Source: Methylosinus trichosporium OB3b
Lineage (GTDB): Bacteria; Pseudomonadota; Alphaproteobacteria; Rhizobiales; Beijerinckiaceae
NCBI RefSeq assembly: GCF_002752655.1
Contig: NZ_CP023737.1
Coordinates: 3,000,001 to 3,064,000 of the forward strand
DNA: 64,000 nt
Direction: 5' to 3'
Numbering within the stretch: the first letter of the stretch is position 1; every line of letters begins with the position of its first letter. Below, piece after piece: positions 25,706 through 35,218 of the stretch. The notes beneath the pieces are model-generated. The model was not told where the DNA came from and searched no databases. It was given only the letters and a program-made list of their open reading frames with translations. Both the position numbers and the translations under genes were made by a program.

Positions 25706-26878
25706 CGCCGCGTCCCCGCTCTTGCCCAGCCAATTCGCGAGGCGATCGAGGCCGAGGCGGATCTCGGCCTCCGGCCCGGCATAGGAGAAGCGCACCGCCC
25801 GCCCTCCCCGCGCGCGGTCGAAATCGACGCCCGGCGTCGCCGCGACGCCCGCCTCCTCCAGCATGCGCCGGCAGAAGGCGGCCGAATCGGCGGTGAAGCG
25901 CGAGACGTCGACATAAAAATAGAACGCCCCGTCCGGCGGCGCGAAATCATCGAAGCCGAGCTGCGGCAGACGCTCCAGCATCAGCGCCCGGCTGCGCGCA
26001 TAGCCGGCTTTCACCGCCTCCAGCTCCGCCGTCGCCTCGAAGGCGTCGAGCGCGGCGATCTGCGCCAGCGTCGGCGCCGAAATGGCGAGCGATTGCTGCA
26101 GCCGCTCGATCGGCCGCACCAGCCCCTCCGGCGCGACGAGCCAGCCGAGCCGCCAGCCGGTCATGGCGTAATATTTGGAGAAGGAATTGACGACGATCGC
26201 CTCGCGCGAATGCGTCAGCGCGGTCTCGCATGGCTGCGCATAGGAGAGGCCGTGATAGATCTCGTCGGAGACGAGAACGACCCCCGCCTCCGCGCAGAAT
26301 GCGCAGATTTTGGCGAGCTCCCCGCTCTCGATCATCGCGCCGGTGGGATTGGCCGGACTCGCGAGCAGAACCGCCTGCAGCCGCCGCTGGCGATGCGCCG
26401 CCTCGAGCGCCGCCGCGGTCGGCGCGAAGCGAGTCTCGCGGGCGATCTCGATGAAGGCCGGCTCGAGCCCGAGCGCGGCGAGAATATTGGCGTAGGCCGG
26501 ATAGCCGGGCGCCGTGAGGGCGACGCGCGCGCCCGGGTCCAGCGCCGCCAGAAAGGCGAGCACGAAGGCGCCGGAGGAGCCGGTGGTGACGACGACGCGC
26601 TCCGGCGAAACCTCGGCGCCATAGGCGTCGGCGTAATGGCGGGCGATGCGCCGACGCAGCTCCGGCCGCCCCAGCGCCTCGGCATAGCCGATGGCTCCTT
26701 CGCGCAGCGCGCGCTCCGCCGCCGCCCGAACGGCCTGCGGCGCCGGCGCGCCGGGCTCGCCGAGCTCCATATGGACGATGCGCCGCCCCTGCCGCTCCAG
26801 CGCGCGCGCCTCGGCGAGGACGTCCATGGCGATGAAGGGCGCGACGGCGCTGCGTCGGGAAGGGGGCGGAAAGCTCAT
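25700..26878 (-). CDS. PLP-dependent aminotransferase, class I/II
   Basis: 392 residues of the fold-type I aminotransferase family (aspartate aminotransferase-like). Seen are the substrate-arm VHMELGEPGAPAP, the PLP-phosphate/ring site TTGSSGAFVLAF, ASPANPTGAMI, VSDEIYHGLSY, and the Schiff-base lysine in NSFSKYYAMTGWRLGW. The carboxylate-binding arginine is probably in RAVRFSYA. Substrate not predictable from sequence. Convergent with the SoxYZ-like gene, overlapping it by 6 bases, which is unusual but consistent with both stops. Confidence 0.9.
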   Translation of the reverse strand: MSFPPPSRRSAVAPFIAMDVLAEARALERQGRRIVHMELGEPGAPAPQAVRAAAERALREGAIGYAEALGRPELRRRIARHYADAYGAEVSPERVVVTTGSSGAFVLAFLAALDPGARVALTAPGYPAYANILAALGLEPAFIEIARETRFAPTAAALEAAHRQRRLQAVLLASPANPTGAMIESGELAKICAFCAEAGVVLVSDEIYHGLSYAQPCETALTHSREAIVVNSFSKYYAMTGWRLGWLVAPEGLVRPIERLQQSLAISAPTLAQIAALDAFEATAELEAVKAGYARSRALMLERLPQLGFDDFAPPDGAFYFYVDVSRFTADSAAFCRRMLEEAGVAATPGVDFDRARGGRAVRFSYAGPEAEIRLGLDRLANWLGKSGDAAL

Positions 26879-26978
26879 CGCCCGCCTATAGCACGCGCGG
26901 CCGGGGAGAAAGGCGAGGTTTCGTCGATAGCGCGCACTTGACGGGAGGCGGGATCGTCTCGTACAGGTGGGCCATCCC

Positions 26979-27053
26979 GGGCGGCTAGCTCAGCGGGAGA
27001 GCACTCCCTTCACACGGGAGGGGTCACAGGTTCAATCCCTGTGCCGCCCACCA
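26979..27053 (+). tRNA. tRNA-Val (anticodon CAC)
   Basis: 75 bases with CCA encoded. The acceptor stem GGGCGGC pairs with GCCGCCC. The D-arm is GCTC-AGCGGGA-GAGC, the anticodon arm CTCCC-TTCACAC-GGGAG gives anticodon CAC, and the T-arm is CACAG-GTTCAAT-CCCTGTG-like. All stems pair, so the call is secure. Confidence 0.97.
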
Positions 27054-27078
27054 TTTCGCCTATCGTCTCAATCGCGCA

Positions 27079-27945
27079 TCACCTCGGCGCGCGCAGCTGC
27101 TCCCTTATCGCCGCGAGCAGATCGCCCTCGAACAGCAGCGCCGAGCCATAATGCGTCTCGATGTCGAAGGCGCGCCGCGCATTCATATCGAGCGAGGCGC
27201 TGTGCATGGCGATCAGGCGATCCTTCTCGTCGAACAGACCCGAGCCCGAGCCGCCATAGCCGTCGTTGCAATCGTGACGGGCTCGGCGAATGTGGGTTTC
27301 GGTCGCCTCGTCGATGCGATGGATGGCGCAATCCTCGAGCGTCGCGGCGAGCCGCGTGTTGCCATGTCCGGCCGGCGAAACCATGACCACCCGCAGGGGC
27401 GCGCCGGCGGCGACGCCGCTCGCATCCGGCTCCGGCTGCGGCTCGACCGCCTCGGGCGCCGGCCACAGCAGCCGCAGCAGCGCCCAATCATCGGTGATGT
27501 GGAGCGCCGCGCCCTGCGGCGGCCCGAGCCGCAGCGTCTCGGGATCGAAATAGAGGTCCAGCCCGGCGATGCGGAAGAAGCAGTCGCCCACGGGGCGCGT
27601 CGGCGCGCCGCTGCGATCGATGAAGTTGTGCGCGTTGACGACGACGAGATCGCGCGAGCCGATCAGCCATCCGGCCGCGGCGCGCTCCAGCGTCCCGGCG
27701 TCGGTGTAGCACATCAGCACGCCGGCGCCGCGAAAGCGCTCCTCATCGGCGCGCCCGAAGATGCGCCGATCATCGCGCGGATAGAGCGCGGCCTCCTCGA
27801 TCGCGGCCGATCCGGCGCCGCGAGCCGGCGAAGCGAGGATCGCGGCGGCGAGCAGTGTCGCGATCGATGAAACGACAACGCCGAGCCGCCGCGCCGGCGT
27901 GGTGAGAAACAACGGCGCCAAAGCCGGCGAACGCCTCGAGCTCAT
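27079..27945 (-). CDS. Trypsin-like serine protease, secreted
   Basis: About 288 residues. An N-terminal signal/anchor region (VVVSSIATLLAAAILASPARG) precedes a chymotrypsin-fold domain: the catalytic His in VVVNAHNFI, Asp in ITDDWALLRLL, and Ser in GYGGSGSGLFDEK. Paired cysteines flank the active site (GDCFF, EDCAIH, HDCNDG). The starting ATG is 27945 (MSSRRSP); an upstream start at 28005 is in frame. The substrate is unknown; the gene ends just after the tRNA and is divergent from mxaF. Confidence 0.8.
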   Translation of the reverse strand: MSSRRSPALAPLFLTTPARRLGVVVSSIATLLAAAILASPARGAGSAAIEEAALYPRDDRRIFGRADEERFRGAGVLMCYTDAGTLERAAAGWLIGSRDLVVVNAHNFIDRSGAPTRPVGDCFFRIAGLDLYFDPETLRLGPPQGAALHITDDWALLRLLWPAPEAVEPQPEPDASGVAAGAPLRVVMVSPAGHGNTRLAATLEDCAIHRIDEATETHIRRARHDCNDGYGGSGSGLFDEKDRLIAMHSASLDMNARRAFDIETHYGSALLFEGDLLAAIREQLRAPR

Positions 27946-28094
27946 GCTTCGAACTTCCTCGTCTGCTTCTCGAATCGCATGTGCGCGTCGCGATTTCATG
28001 AGCAAATTTAGCCGTTTTTGCGCGGCGCGGCGATGCGAGAGATTTTCCGTCTTTATTGCATGTTTTTCCCGTCCGACATGACCGATAAATCATG

Positions 28095-28124
28095 CAGACA
28101 GAGCAACGCGGCTAAACTTATATG
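28095..28124 (+). promoter_or_regulatory. Putative mxaF promoter
   Basis: CAGACA (28095-28100), 18 bases, then TATATG (28119-28124), in the AT-richer gap before mxaF. The -35 differs by one base from AAGACA, the -35 known for mxaF of Methylobacterium. The predicted leader is about 160 bases. Proposed by resemblance only. Confidence 0.35.
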
Positions 28125-28292
28125 CTCGCGGTCCACCCATTCCGTCATCGAGCTCCCCAGTGGAGAAGGGATGGACGCAAAAACCAAGACGGTTTCGGAC
28201 CACACGACCGTCAAATCTATTTTTACGAGGCGACGAAAGCGCTCGACGAAAGCGCCACGAGGCGCGTGCGCCCGTCGCAGGAGGACTCGTCG

Positions 28293-30167
28293 ATGAGGAA
28301 GCTGCTGAATTCCGTATCCCTCGTGAGCGTCCTGCTCGCGGCGCCGTTCGCGCTCTCCGCCCCGGCGCGCGCGGAGGACAAGCTCGAGGCTCTGACGAAG
28401 AGCGAAGACAATTGGGTGATGCAGGGAAAGAACTACAGCGCCAATCATTATAGCGCGCTGACCCAGATCAACACCGACAATGTCAAGAATCTGAAGGTGT
28501 CGTGGTCGTTCTCGACCGGCCTGCTCAGCGGCCACGAAGGCTCGCCGATCGTCGTCGACGGCAAGATGTATATCCACACCTCCTTCCCCAATAACACTTT
28601 CGCGCTCAATCTCGACGATCCGACGCGCATCCTCTGGCAGGACAAGCCGAAGCAGAACGCCGCGGCCCGCGCCGTCGCCTGCTGCGACATCGTCAATCGC
28701 GGCCTCGCCTATTGGCCGACCGACGGCTTCACGCCCTCCCTCATCATCAAGACGCTGCTCGACGGCAATGTCGTCGCGCTCAACGCCGAGACCGGCGCGC
28801 TGGTGTGGAAGATCGAGAACTCCGATTATAAGGTCGGCTCGACGCTCACCGTCGCCCCGCATGTCTATAAGAACATCGTGCTCATCGGCTCCTCGGGCGC
28901 CGAGCTCGGCGTGCGCGGCTACATGACCGCCTATGACGTGCGCACCGGCGAGCAGAAGTGGCGCGCCTATGCGACCGGCCCGGACTCCGACGTGCTGATC
29001 GGCGACGACTTCAACAAGGCCAATCCGCATTATGGCCAGAAGGGCCTCGGCACCGCGACCTGGGAAGGCGACGCCTGGAAGATCGGCGGCGGCACCAATT
29101 GGGGCTGGTTCGCTTATGATCCGGACACCAATCTCGTCTATTACGGCAGCGGCAATCCGGCGCCGTGGAACGAGACGATGCGCCCGGGCGACAACAAATG
29201 GACGATGACCATTTGGGGCCGCGATCTCGAGACCGGCGAAGCCAAGTTCGGCTATCAGAAGACGCCGCACGACGAGTGGGACTACGCCGGCATCAACTTC
29301 ATGATGCTCAGCGAGCAGAAGGACAAGGAAGGCAAGCTGCGCAAGCTGCTGACCCATCCGGACCGCAACGGCATCGTCTACACGCTCGACCGCACCGACG
29401 GCACGCTGGTCTCCGCCGACAAGATCGACGACACGGTCAATGTGTTCAAGAAGGTCGATCTGAAATCGGGCCTGCCGGTTCGCGATCCGGAATATGGCAC
29501 GCGCATGGATCATTTGGCCAAGGACGTGTGCCCCTCGGCCATGGGCTATCACAACCAGGGCCTCGACTCCTATGATCCGACCAAGGAGCTGTTCTTCCTC
29601 GGCGTGAACCACATCTGCATGGATTGGGAGCCCTTCATGCTTCCCTATCGCGCGGGTCAGTTCTTCGTCGGCGCGACGCTCAACATGTTTCCGGGTCCGA
29701 AGGGCGATCGGCAGAAGGGCGAGGGTCTCGGCCAGATCAAGGCCTACAACGCCATCACCGGCAAGTTCAAATGGGAGAAGATGGAGCGCTTCGCCGTTTG
29801 GGGCGGCACTGCGGCGACCGCGGGCAATGTCGTGTTCTACGGCACGCTCGACGGCTTCATCAAGGCGCGCAACAGCGACACCGGCGATCTGCTGTGGAAG
29901 TTCAAGCTGCCGTCCGGCGTCATCGGCCATCCGATCGTCTATCAGCACAAGGGCGTCGAATATGTCGCGATCCTGTACGGCGTCGGCGGCTGGCCGGGAG
30001 TGGGCCTCGTGTTCGACCTTCAGGACCCGACCGCTGGCCTCGGCGCGGTGGGCGCCTTCAAGCAGCTCGCCAATTACACGCAGATGGGCGGCGGCGTGAT
30101 GGTGTTCTCGCTGAACGGCAATGGCCCCTATGACGACGTGAACCTCGGCGAGTACAAGGCGAACTGA
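28293..30167 (+). CDS. mxaF: MxaF, calcium-dependent methanol dehydrogenase large subunit
   Basis: Full-length (624 aa) PQQ propeller protein with a signal peptide ending SAPARA-E. The vicinal disulfide is in [11 protein letters not shown]. The metal motif is [10 protein letters not shown]: catalytic Asp330 with Ala332 in place of the lanthanide-binding Asp, so it is the calcium type. It forms the periplasmic alpha2beta2 enzyme with MxaI and reduces MxaG. Start ATG 28293 follows CAGGAGGACTCG; the open frame upstream to 28122 is leader. First gene of mxaFJGI. Confidence 0.98.
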   Translation: MRKLLNSVSLVSVLLAAPFALSAPARAEDKLEALTKSEDNWVMQGKNYSANHYSALTQINTDNVKNLKVSWSFSTGLLSGHEGSPIVVDGKMYIHTSFPNNTFALNLDDPTRILWQDKPKQNAAARAVACCDIVNRGLAYWPTDGFTPSLIIKTLLDGNVVALNAETGALVWKIENSDYKVGSTLTVAPHVYKNIVLIGSSGAELGVRGYMTAYDVRTGEQKWRAYATGPDSDVLIGDDFNKANPHYGQKGLGTATWEGDAWKIGGGTNWGWFAYDPDTNLVYYGSGNPAPWNETMRPGDNKWTMTIWGRDLETGEAKFGYQKTPHDEWDYAGINFMMLSEQKDKEGKLRKLLTHPDRNGIVYTLDRTDGTLVSADKIDDTVNVFKKVDLKSGLPVRDPEYGTRMDHLAKDVCPSAMGYHNQGLDSYDPTKELFFLGVNHICMDWEPFMLPYRAGQFFVGATLNMFPGPKGDRQKGEGLGQIKAYNAITGKFKWEKMERFAVWGGTAATAGNVVFYGTLDGFIKARNSDTGDLLWKFKLPSGVIGHPIVYQHKGVEYVAILYGVGGWPGVGLVFDLQDPTAGLGAVGAFKQLANYTQMGGGVMVFSLNGNGPYDDVNLGEYKAN

Positions 30168-30267
30168 CCCTTCGCCGCATCGCCGCCGATCGCATCGGCA
30201 AGAAGATTCGCGTCCGGGCGCTTTCGCGTCCGGACGCCTGTGCCGCGAATGGCTTCCGGGGTGACCT

Positions 30268-31167
30268 ATGACTCGTAACATCTGCTCGATCGCGACGCTC
30301 TGCCTGCCGACGCTGCTGTGGAGCGCGACCGCCGGGGCCGCGTCTCTCGGCGTTCAGAATGCGGAGCCCGCCCCGTCTGCGTCGACCTCCCTCGCGCCGC
30401 CATCCGATCCGAACGCGCTGCGGATTTGCGCATCGAAGAATCAGCCGCCGCTGTCCATGGCCGACGAAACCGGCCTCGAGAACAAGATCGCGGTCGTGGT
30501 CGCCGAAACGATGAAGCGCAAGCCGCAATTCGTCTGGACCGACCGGCCGGCCATCTATGTCGTGCGCGACCTTCTCGACAAGAAGCTCTGCGACGTCGTC
30601 ATCGGCCTCGACACCGGCGATCCGCGCGTCGCCAGCTCCAAGCCCTATTATCGCGCCGGCTATGTGTTCGTGACGCGCGCGGATCGGGGACTCGACATCA
30701 AGTCCTGGAACGACGCGCGGCTGAAGAGCCTCGGCCATCTGGCTGTCGCCTTCGGCTCGCCCGGCGAGGTCCTGATGAAGGACATGGGCCTCTACGAGAA
30801 CAATATGAATTACCTCTATTCGCTCGTGAACTTCCGTTCGGCGCGCAATCAGTACACGCAGATCGATCCGAGCCGCATGGTGCAGGAGGTGGCGACCGGC
30901 TCGGCCGATATCGCCGTGGCCTTCGCGCCCGACGTCGCGCGCTACGTCAAATCGTCGACGACCGCTCTGCGCGTCGAATCGATCGCGGACGATGCGGCCA
31001 AGAGCAATGGAGAGAAAGTTCCGCAGCAATTCGATCAGTCGGTCGGCGTGCGCCGCGACGACACGGCGCTGCTCGCGCAGATCGACGCTGCGTTGACGAC
31101 CGCAAAGCCGAAGATCGACGCGATTCTCGAAGCGGAAGGCGTTCCGCTTCTCTCGCTCGCTCATTGA
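30268..31167 (+). CDS. mxaJ: MxaJ, methanol dehydrogenase maturation protein (periplasmic binding-protein fold)
   Basis: 299 residues: signal peptide ending TAGAAS, then the solute-binding-like fold LRICASKNQPPLSMADETGLENKIA, CDVVIGLDTGD, and RAGYVFVTRADRG. It is paralogous to XoxJ encoded on the other strand. MxaJ is required for active methanol dehydrogenase and is believed to act in assembly. Located between mxaF and mxaG as in other methylotrophs. Confidence 0.95.
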   Translation: MTRNICSIATLCLPTLLWSATAGAASLGVQNAEPAPSASTSLAPPSDPNALRICASKNQPPLSMADETGLENKIAVVVAETMKRKPQFVWTDRPAIYVVRDLLDKKLCDVVIGLDTGDPRVASSKPYYRAGYVFVTRADRGLDIKSWNDARLKSLGHLAVAFGSPGEVLMKDMGLYENNMNYLYSLVNFRSARNQYTQIDPSRMVQEVATGSADIAVAFAPDVARYVKSSTTALRVESIADDAAKSNGEKVPQQFDQSVGVRRDDTALLAQIDAALTTAKPKIDAILEAEGVPLLSLAH

Positions 31168-31228
31168 TTGATCCAGCAATATCGGATCGAGCCATCTTGC
31201 GGATCGAGAGCAGGGAGAGAAAAATATC

Positions 31229-31813
31229 GTGACCAGGAACAAGAAAAGCGCGTCCATTCTGCTGTGCTGCGCGTTGATGAGCTCGATTGCGACAACGGCC
31301 CTCGGCCAATCGTCGTCACTCGGCTTTCACAACACGGTCACCGGCGAGCCCCTCGACTTCAACGAGGCTCTACCGGAAGGGCGCGACACGCCCGGCGTGA
31401 AGAAATTCTTGGAGACGGGCGTCGATCCTTATATCGAGGACAAGAGCTGTCTCAAGCAGGGCGAGCAGATTTTCCTCTCCGCCTGTTCCGGCTGTCATGG
31501 CCACCTCGGCGAGGGCAAGATCGGTCCCGGCCTCAACGACAGCTATTGGACCTATCCGGACAATGCGACCGATGTGGGCCTGTTCTCCACCATCTTCGGC
31601 GGCGCGCAAGCGTCGATGGGCCCGCAATACGGCAATCTGACGCTCGACGAAATGTTGAAGGTGATGGCTTGGGTCCGGCACCTCTACAAGGACGGCGTCG
31701 CCGATGCGCCCTGGTTCACCGAAGCGCAGAAGAAGGCCTACAAGCCCTATCAGCAGGGCGAAACATTCCCGGACGACGCCCCCGGCCTCTGCGCCCCGGC
31801 GAAAGGGAAATAA
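31229..31813 (+). CDS. mxaG: MxaG, cytochrome cL
   Basis: 194 residues with a signal peptide ending ALGQS and one haem c site in SACSGCHGHLGEG. Downstream, ASMGPQYGNLTLDEMLKVMAW supplies the axial methionine region typical of cytochrome cL. It is the specific periplasmic electron acceptor of MxaFI methanol dehydrogenase. Third gene of the operon. Confidence 0.95.
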   Translation: MTRNKKSASILLCCALMSSIATTALGQSSSLGFHNTVTGEPLDFNEALPEGRDTPGVKKFLETGVDPYIEDKSCLKQGEQIFLSACSGCHGHLGEGKIGPGLNDSYWTYPDNATDVGLFSTIFGGAQASMGPQYGNLTLDEMLKVMAWVRHLYKDGVADAPWFTEAQKKAYKPYQQGETFPDDAPGLCAPAKGK

Positions 31814-31875
31814 GGGAGAGCGCGCTCGGCGGGTCGAGCGCGCTTTCGCTTGTATCATAAAGGGAGGACAAGCAA

Positions 31876-32178
31876 ATGAAGTTTGAGCATCGGACAGTCG
31901 CGCTCGCTCTCGCGGCGGCGCTGTGCTCGGCTCCGTTCGGAGCGGCGCTCGCCTATGACGGCACCAAATGCAAGGCCGCCGGCAATTGCTGGGAGCCCAA
32001 GCCCGGCTTCCCCGATAAGATCGCGGGCTCGAAATACGATCCCAAGCATGACCCCAAGGAACTCGCCAAGCAGCAGACCTCCATCCAGGGCATGGAAGCG
32101 CGCAATCAGAAGCGCATCGCTTATTTCAAGAAGAGCGGCAAATGGATCTACGAGGTCGACAAGATCCCGGCCGAATAA
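31876..32178 (+). CDS. mxaI: MxaI, methanol dehydrogenase small subunit
   Basis: 100 residues including a signal peptide ending GAALA-Y. The mature part YDGTKCKAAGNCWEPKPGFP with a Cys pair, and the lysine-rich C-terminal helix (MEARNQKRIAYFKKSGKWIY), are the standard beta subunit, which wraps around MxaF. Good ribosome-binding site AGGGAGGACAAGC. Last gene of the strongly expressed structural block. Confidence 0.97.
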   Translation: MKFEHRTVALALAAALCSAPFGAALAYDGTKCKAAGNCWEPKPGFPDKIAGSKYDPKHDPKELAKQQTSIQGMEARNQKRIAYFKKSGKWIYEVDKIPAE

Positions 32179-32265
32179 GGAAATCATCACCCTTCGCGGC
32201 GAGCGCCATTCGCCCGAACGGCGTCGTCCGAGCGATCGGACGTCGCCGCGAATGATTAGAGCGCG

Positions 32266-32417
32266 TTCCGATCGATTCGTTCGATCGATCGGAATTCGCT
32301 CGAACGAGAGAATGCTAGAGCGTCAACGCTCTGGACGAGAGAACACGCGGCCACGATCTGGACCAACGATGTCATTCGACAACAACGCATCGTGTCCTTC
32401 CCGAGATCGTGGCCGCG
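32266..32417 (+). repeat. Cluster of perfect hairpins between mxaI and mxaR
   Basis: Three structures in 150 bases. TTCCGATCGAT/ATCGATCGGAA (32266-32294, 11 bp, 7-base loop). AGAGCG-TCAA-CGCTCT (32317-32332). CGCGGCCACGATCT/AGATCGTGGCCGCG (32346-32359 with 32404-32417, 14 bp), whose interior also folds (ACGATG/CATCGT). None is followed by a T-run. They separate the structural genes mxaFJGI from the accessory genes mxaR onward. Confidence 0.8.
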
Positions 32418-32451
32418 CTGCCGATGCAGATCGAAGGGCGCGCGCGTGAGC

Positions 32452-33471
32452 ATGACAATCGACGGATCGCTCGCTCAATGGCGGGAACGCGCCCATCGAT
32501 TCGAGCAGGAGATCGAGAAGGCCGTCATCGGCCAGCGACGCGCGATCCGGCTCATCACAATATCGATCTTCACCCGCGGCCATGTGCTGCTCGAGGGCGA
32601 TGTCGGCGTCGGCAAGACCACATTGCTGCGCGCCGTGTCGCGCGCGCTCGGCGGCGAATTCGTCCGTGTCGAAGGCACGGTCGACATGATGCCGACCGAT
32701 CTGCTCTATCACACTTATCTCGCCGACGACGGCCGCCCGCGCGTCGAGCCGGGAGCCTTGCTGCGCCAGGCCGATCGCCTCTCGGTGTTCTTCTTCAACG
32801 AGATCAACCGCGCCCGTCCGCAAGTGCATTCGCTGCTGCTGCGGCTGATGGCCGAGCGAAGCGTCTCCGCCTTCGATCGCGAATATGCTTTTCCACATCT
32901 CCAGGTCTTCGCCGACCGCAATATGATCGAGCGGGAGGAGACCTTCGAGCTGCCGGCCGCGGCGCGCGACCGCTTTCTCATGGAGATCGCCGTCGCCGCG
33001 CCGCGCGACGAGGAAACGCGGCGGCAATTATTGTTCGACCCGCGCTTTCACGATCCCGACGCGCTGGTGCGGCGCGTCGAGCCCGGCTCGTTCGACTATC
33101 GCGCCGTCGTCGATGTCGCGCGCGCGATTCAAGAACAAGTGACGGCGAGCGAGGCGCTGCAACGCTATGTCCTGCGCCTCTGGACCGCTCTGCTCGATCC
33201 CGCCGGCGCTTCCGTCTCCCTGCCCGATCTCGACGTCGCTCATCTCGTCAAGGGCGGCGCGAGCCCGCGCGGCCTCGCCTTTCTCGTCGCCGCGGCGCGC
33301 GTGCGCGCCTTTCTCGAAGGCCGCGACTATCTCGTCCCCGAGGATATTCGCGAGATCTTCATCGAGGTCATGGCGCATCGCATCTTCGTCGATCCGATCT
33401 ATGCGATGCGCGGCGACGAGCCGGTGAAGCGGCTGTGCCGCGCCGTCTTCGACGCGACGCCGACGCCATGA
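32452..33471 (+). CDS. mxaR: MxaR, MoxR-type AAA+ ATPase
   Basis: 339 residues of the MoxR AAA+ family. Walker A GDVGVGKTTLLRA, Walker B VFFFNEINRARPQ, sensor and arginine region RDRFLMEIAV, and a C-terminal lid. MoxR ATPases act with von Willebrand A-domain partners (here MxaC, MxaL) as chaperones inserting the metal cofactor. MxaR/S/A/C/K/L are known to be needed for calcium insertion into methanol dehydrogenase. ATG 32452 is preferred; 32392 is in frame but lies in the hairpin region. Stop overlaps mxaS (ATGA). Confidence 0.93.
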   Translation: MTIDGSLAQWRERAHRFEQEIEKAVIGQRRAIRLITISIFTRGHVLLEGDVGVGKTTLLRAVSRALGGEFVRVEGTVDMMPTDLLYHTYLADDGRPRVEPGALLRQADRLSVFFFNEINRARPQVHSLLLRLMAERSVSAFDREYAFPHLQVFADRNMIEREETFELPAAARDRFLMEIAVAAPRDEETRRQLLFDPRFHDPDALVRRVEPGSFDYRAVVDVARAIQEQVTASEALQRYVLRLWTALLDPAGASVSLPDLDVAHLVKGGASPRGLAFLVAAARVRAFLEGRDYLVPEDIREIFIEVMAHRIFVDPIYAMRGDEPVKRLCRAVFDATPTP

Positions 33472-34304
33472 CCGCGCCGCAGGACATCGCCTATCGGCCG
33501 CGCGGGCGGTTCCTGTCCAATCGGATCGGCGCGCATGCGTCGAGCGAGGTCGGCGGCTTCGGCGTGTTTCGCGATCAAACGCCGTTTCTGCGCCACCCGG
33601 ACGCGCGCCGCATCGACCTCCGCGCGACCTTGCGCGATCCCTTCGGCGAAACCTATGTGCGGCGCTTCGAGCAGCGGCAGGCCATCGACGTCTATGCGAT
33701 CGTCGATCTGTCCGCGTCCATGGGCTTTGGCGCCAAGCACGACATCGCGGCCGATCTCGTCGCCTCTCTGGCCTTTTCCGCCAATCGCATCGGCGACCGC
33801 TTCGGACTGATCGGCTGTGATCGCGCATTGCGGCAAGAGCTTCTCTTTCCAGCGAGCGCATCGCGACCGCTCGCGCTGCGCGCCGCCGACAGCCTGCGCG
33901 CCGCGCGCGCCAGCGGCGACGGGGCGCAGGGCGTTCTCGACGCCGCCGCCGCGCTCGGCGCCGCGCGGCGGCTCGTGTTTCTGATCTCGGATTTCCGCTG
34001 GCCGGCGGCGCTGATCGACCGCGCCTTCGCGGCCTTCTCGCCGCATGATGCGATCCCCATCGCCATCGTCGATTCCTCGGAGGAGACGCCGCCGCGCTGG
34101 GGGCTGCTCGAGCTCGTCGACGCGGAGACCGGCGCGCGCCGCCTCGAAGTGATGCGCCCGGCGCTGCAGGCCCGCTGGATCGATGACGAACGCCGCCGTT
34201 TCGCCGAGATCGCGCGCCTCGCCAATGGTCGCGCGCGTCCGCCGATCATTCTGCGCGATCGCTTCGATGCGCTCGAGCTCGGCCGCGGCCTGACGGCGGC
34301 GTGA
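33468..34304 (+). CDS. mxaS: MxaS, DUF58-family protein
   Basis: 278 residues. The DUF58/vWA-like core is recognisable from YAIVDLSASMGFG (a degenerate MIDAS, DLSAS) and RRLVFLISDFRWP. It lies between the MoxR ATPase and MxaA, the typical position of DUF58 proteins in MoxR systems, where they act as part of the metal-insertion chaperone complex. Starts and ends with 4-base overlaps. Confidence 0.9.
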   Translation: MTAPQDIAYRPRGRFLSNRIGAHASSEVGGFGVFRDQTPFLRHPDARRIDLRATLRDPFGETYVRRFEQRQAIDVYAIVDLSASMGFGAKHDIAADLVASLAFSANRIGDRFGLIGCDRALRQELLFPASASRPLALRAADSLRAARASGDGAQGVLDAAAALGAARRLVFLISDFRWPAALIDRAFAAFSPHDAIPIAIVDSSEETPPRWGLLELVDAETGARRLEVMRPALQARWIDDERRRFAEIARLANGRARPPIILRDRFDALELGRGLTAA

Positions 34305-35218
34305 GGCGCGCGATGCGAATGGCGACGCTGTTCCTTGCTCTGCTCCTCGCTCTCCCCGTCTCCTGCGCAGCGGCGCAGGCGGCCACCGCGGAGATTCATT
34401 CGGAGCGGCCCTTCGGCTATTTCGTCGGCGATCTCATTCATGCCTTCGTCGACATTCGCGCCGAGGCGGACGCCGACCTGCGCCCCGCCTCGCTGCCGAG
34501 CCCCGGCCCGCTGACCATCTCGCTCGATCTGCGCGACAGTCGTCTCGAGCCCATCGCCGCCGCCGAGGGCCGGCGCTGGCGCCTCCATCTCACCTATCAG
34601 ACCTTCTATGTGTCGCTCGACGTGCGCGACATCAAAATCCCCGGCTTCACGCTGATCGTCGCGCGTCCGGGCGGCGACGAGCCCTTGTCCGTTCCCTCCT
34701 GGTCGGTCGGCGTCGCGCCGCTGCGCGAGGTCACGCCGACGAAAGCGCAAGAGGCGGTCGATTATCTGCGTCCCGATGGCGATCCGCCCCGCATCGGCGA
34801 GCGCGAGCGCGAGCGCGTCACCATGGCTCTCGCCGCAGCGACGTTGCTGGCTCTTCTCCTCGTCGCGCGCGACCGCGCCATTCCGCCCTTTCATTCACGA
34901 AGTGTGCGCCGTTTCGCGCGGCTCGCCCGGCGCCTCGGCCCGTTGGAATGGCGTCCGGCCGACGCCGCGCAAACCATCGAGGCGATGCAGAGCCTGCATC
35001 GAGCGATCGATGCGACCGCGGGACGAAGCGTGCTCTCGTCCGACCTTCCGGCCTTTCTCGACGCCCATCCACAATTTGCGCCCGCGGAGGCGGCGCTGCG
35101 CCGCTTCTTCGATCTGTCGGAGCGGCTCTTCTATGGCGACGCTGCGGCGCGCGACGACGACATGGCCGAGATCGCCGCGGTCGCCCGCGCCCTCGCGCGG
35201 CGGGAGCGCGCGCGATGA
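34301..35218 (+). CDS. mxaA: MxaA, membrane protein of methanol dehydrogenase calcium insertion
   Basis: 305 residues. Signal peptide MRMATLFLALLLALPVSCAAAQA, a periplasmic beta-rich part (about residues 27-170), a membrane segment VTMALAAATLLALLLVA near 172-188, and a cytosolic tail. This matches MxaA of other methylotrophs. GTG 34301 overlaps the mxaS stop; ATG 34313 or 34319 are alternatives that start nearer the signal peptide. In a row of overlapping genes mxaR-S-A-C-K-L-D. Confidence 0.88.
   Translation: MRRAMRMATLFLALLLALPVSCAAAQAATAEIHSERPFGYFVGDLIHAFVDIRAEADADLRPASLPSPGPLTISLDLRDSRLEPIAAAEGRRWRLHLTYQTFYVSLDVRDIKIPGFTLIVARPGGDEPLSVPSWSVGVAPLREVTPTKAQEAVDYLRPDGDPPRIGERERERVTMALAAATLLALLLVARDRAIPPFHSRSVRRFARLARRLGPLEWRPADAAQTIEAMQSLHRAIDATAGRSVLSSDLPAFLDAHPQFAPAEAALRRFFDLSERLFYGDAAARDDDMAEIAAVARALARRERAR

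Noticed and set aside
28053..30281. A 742-codon open frame on the minus strand opposite mxaF
   Set aside because: Mirror frame of mxaF with the same compositional artefact; no family features.
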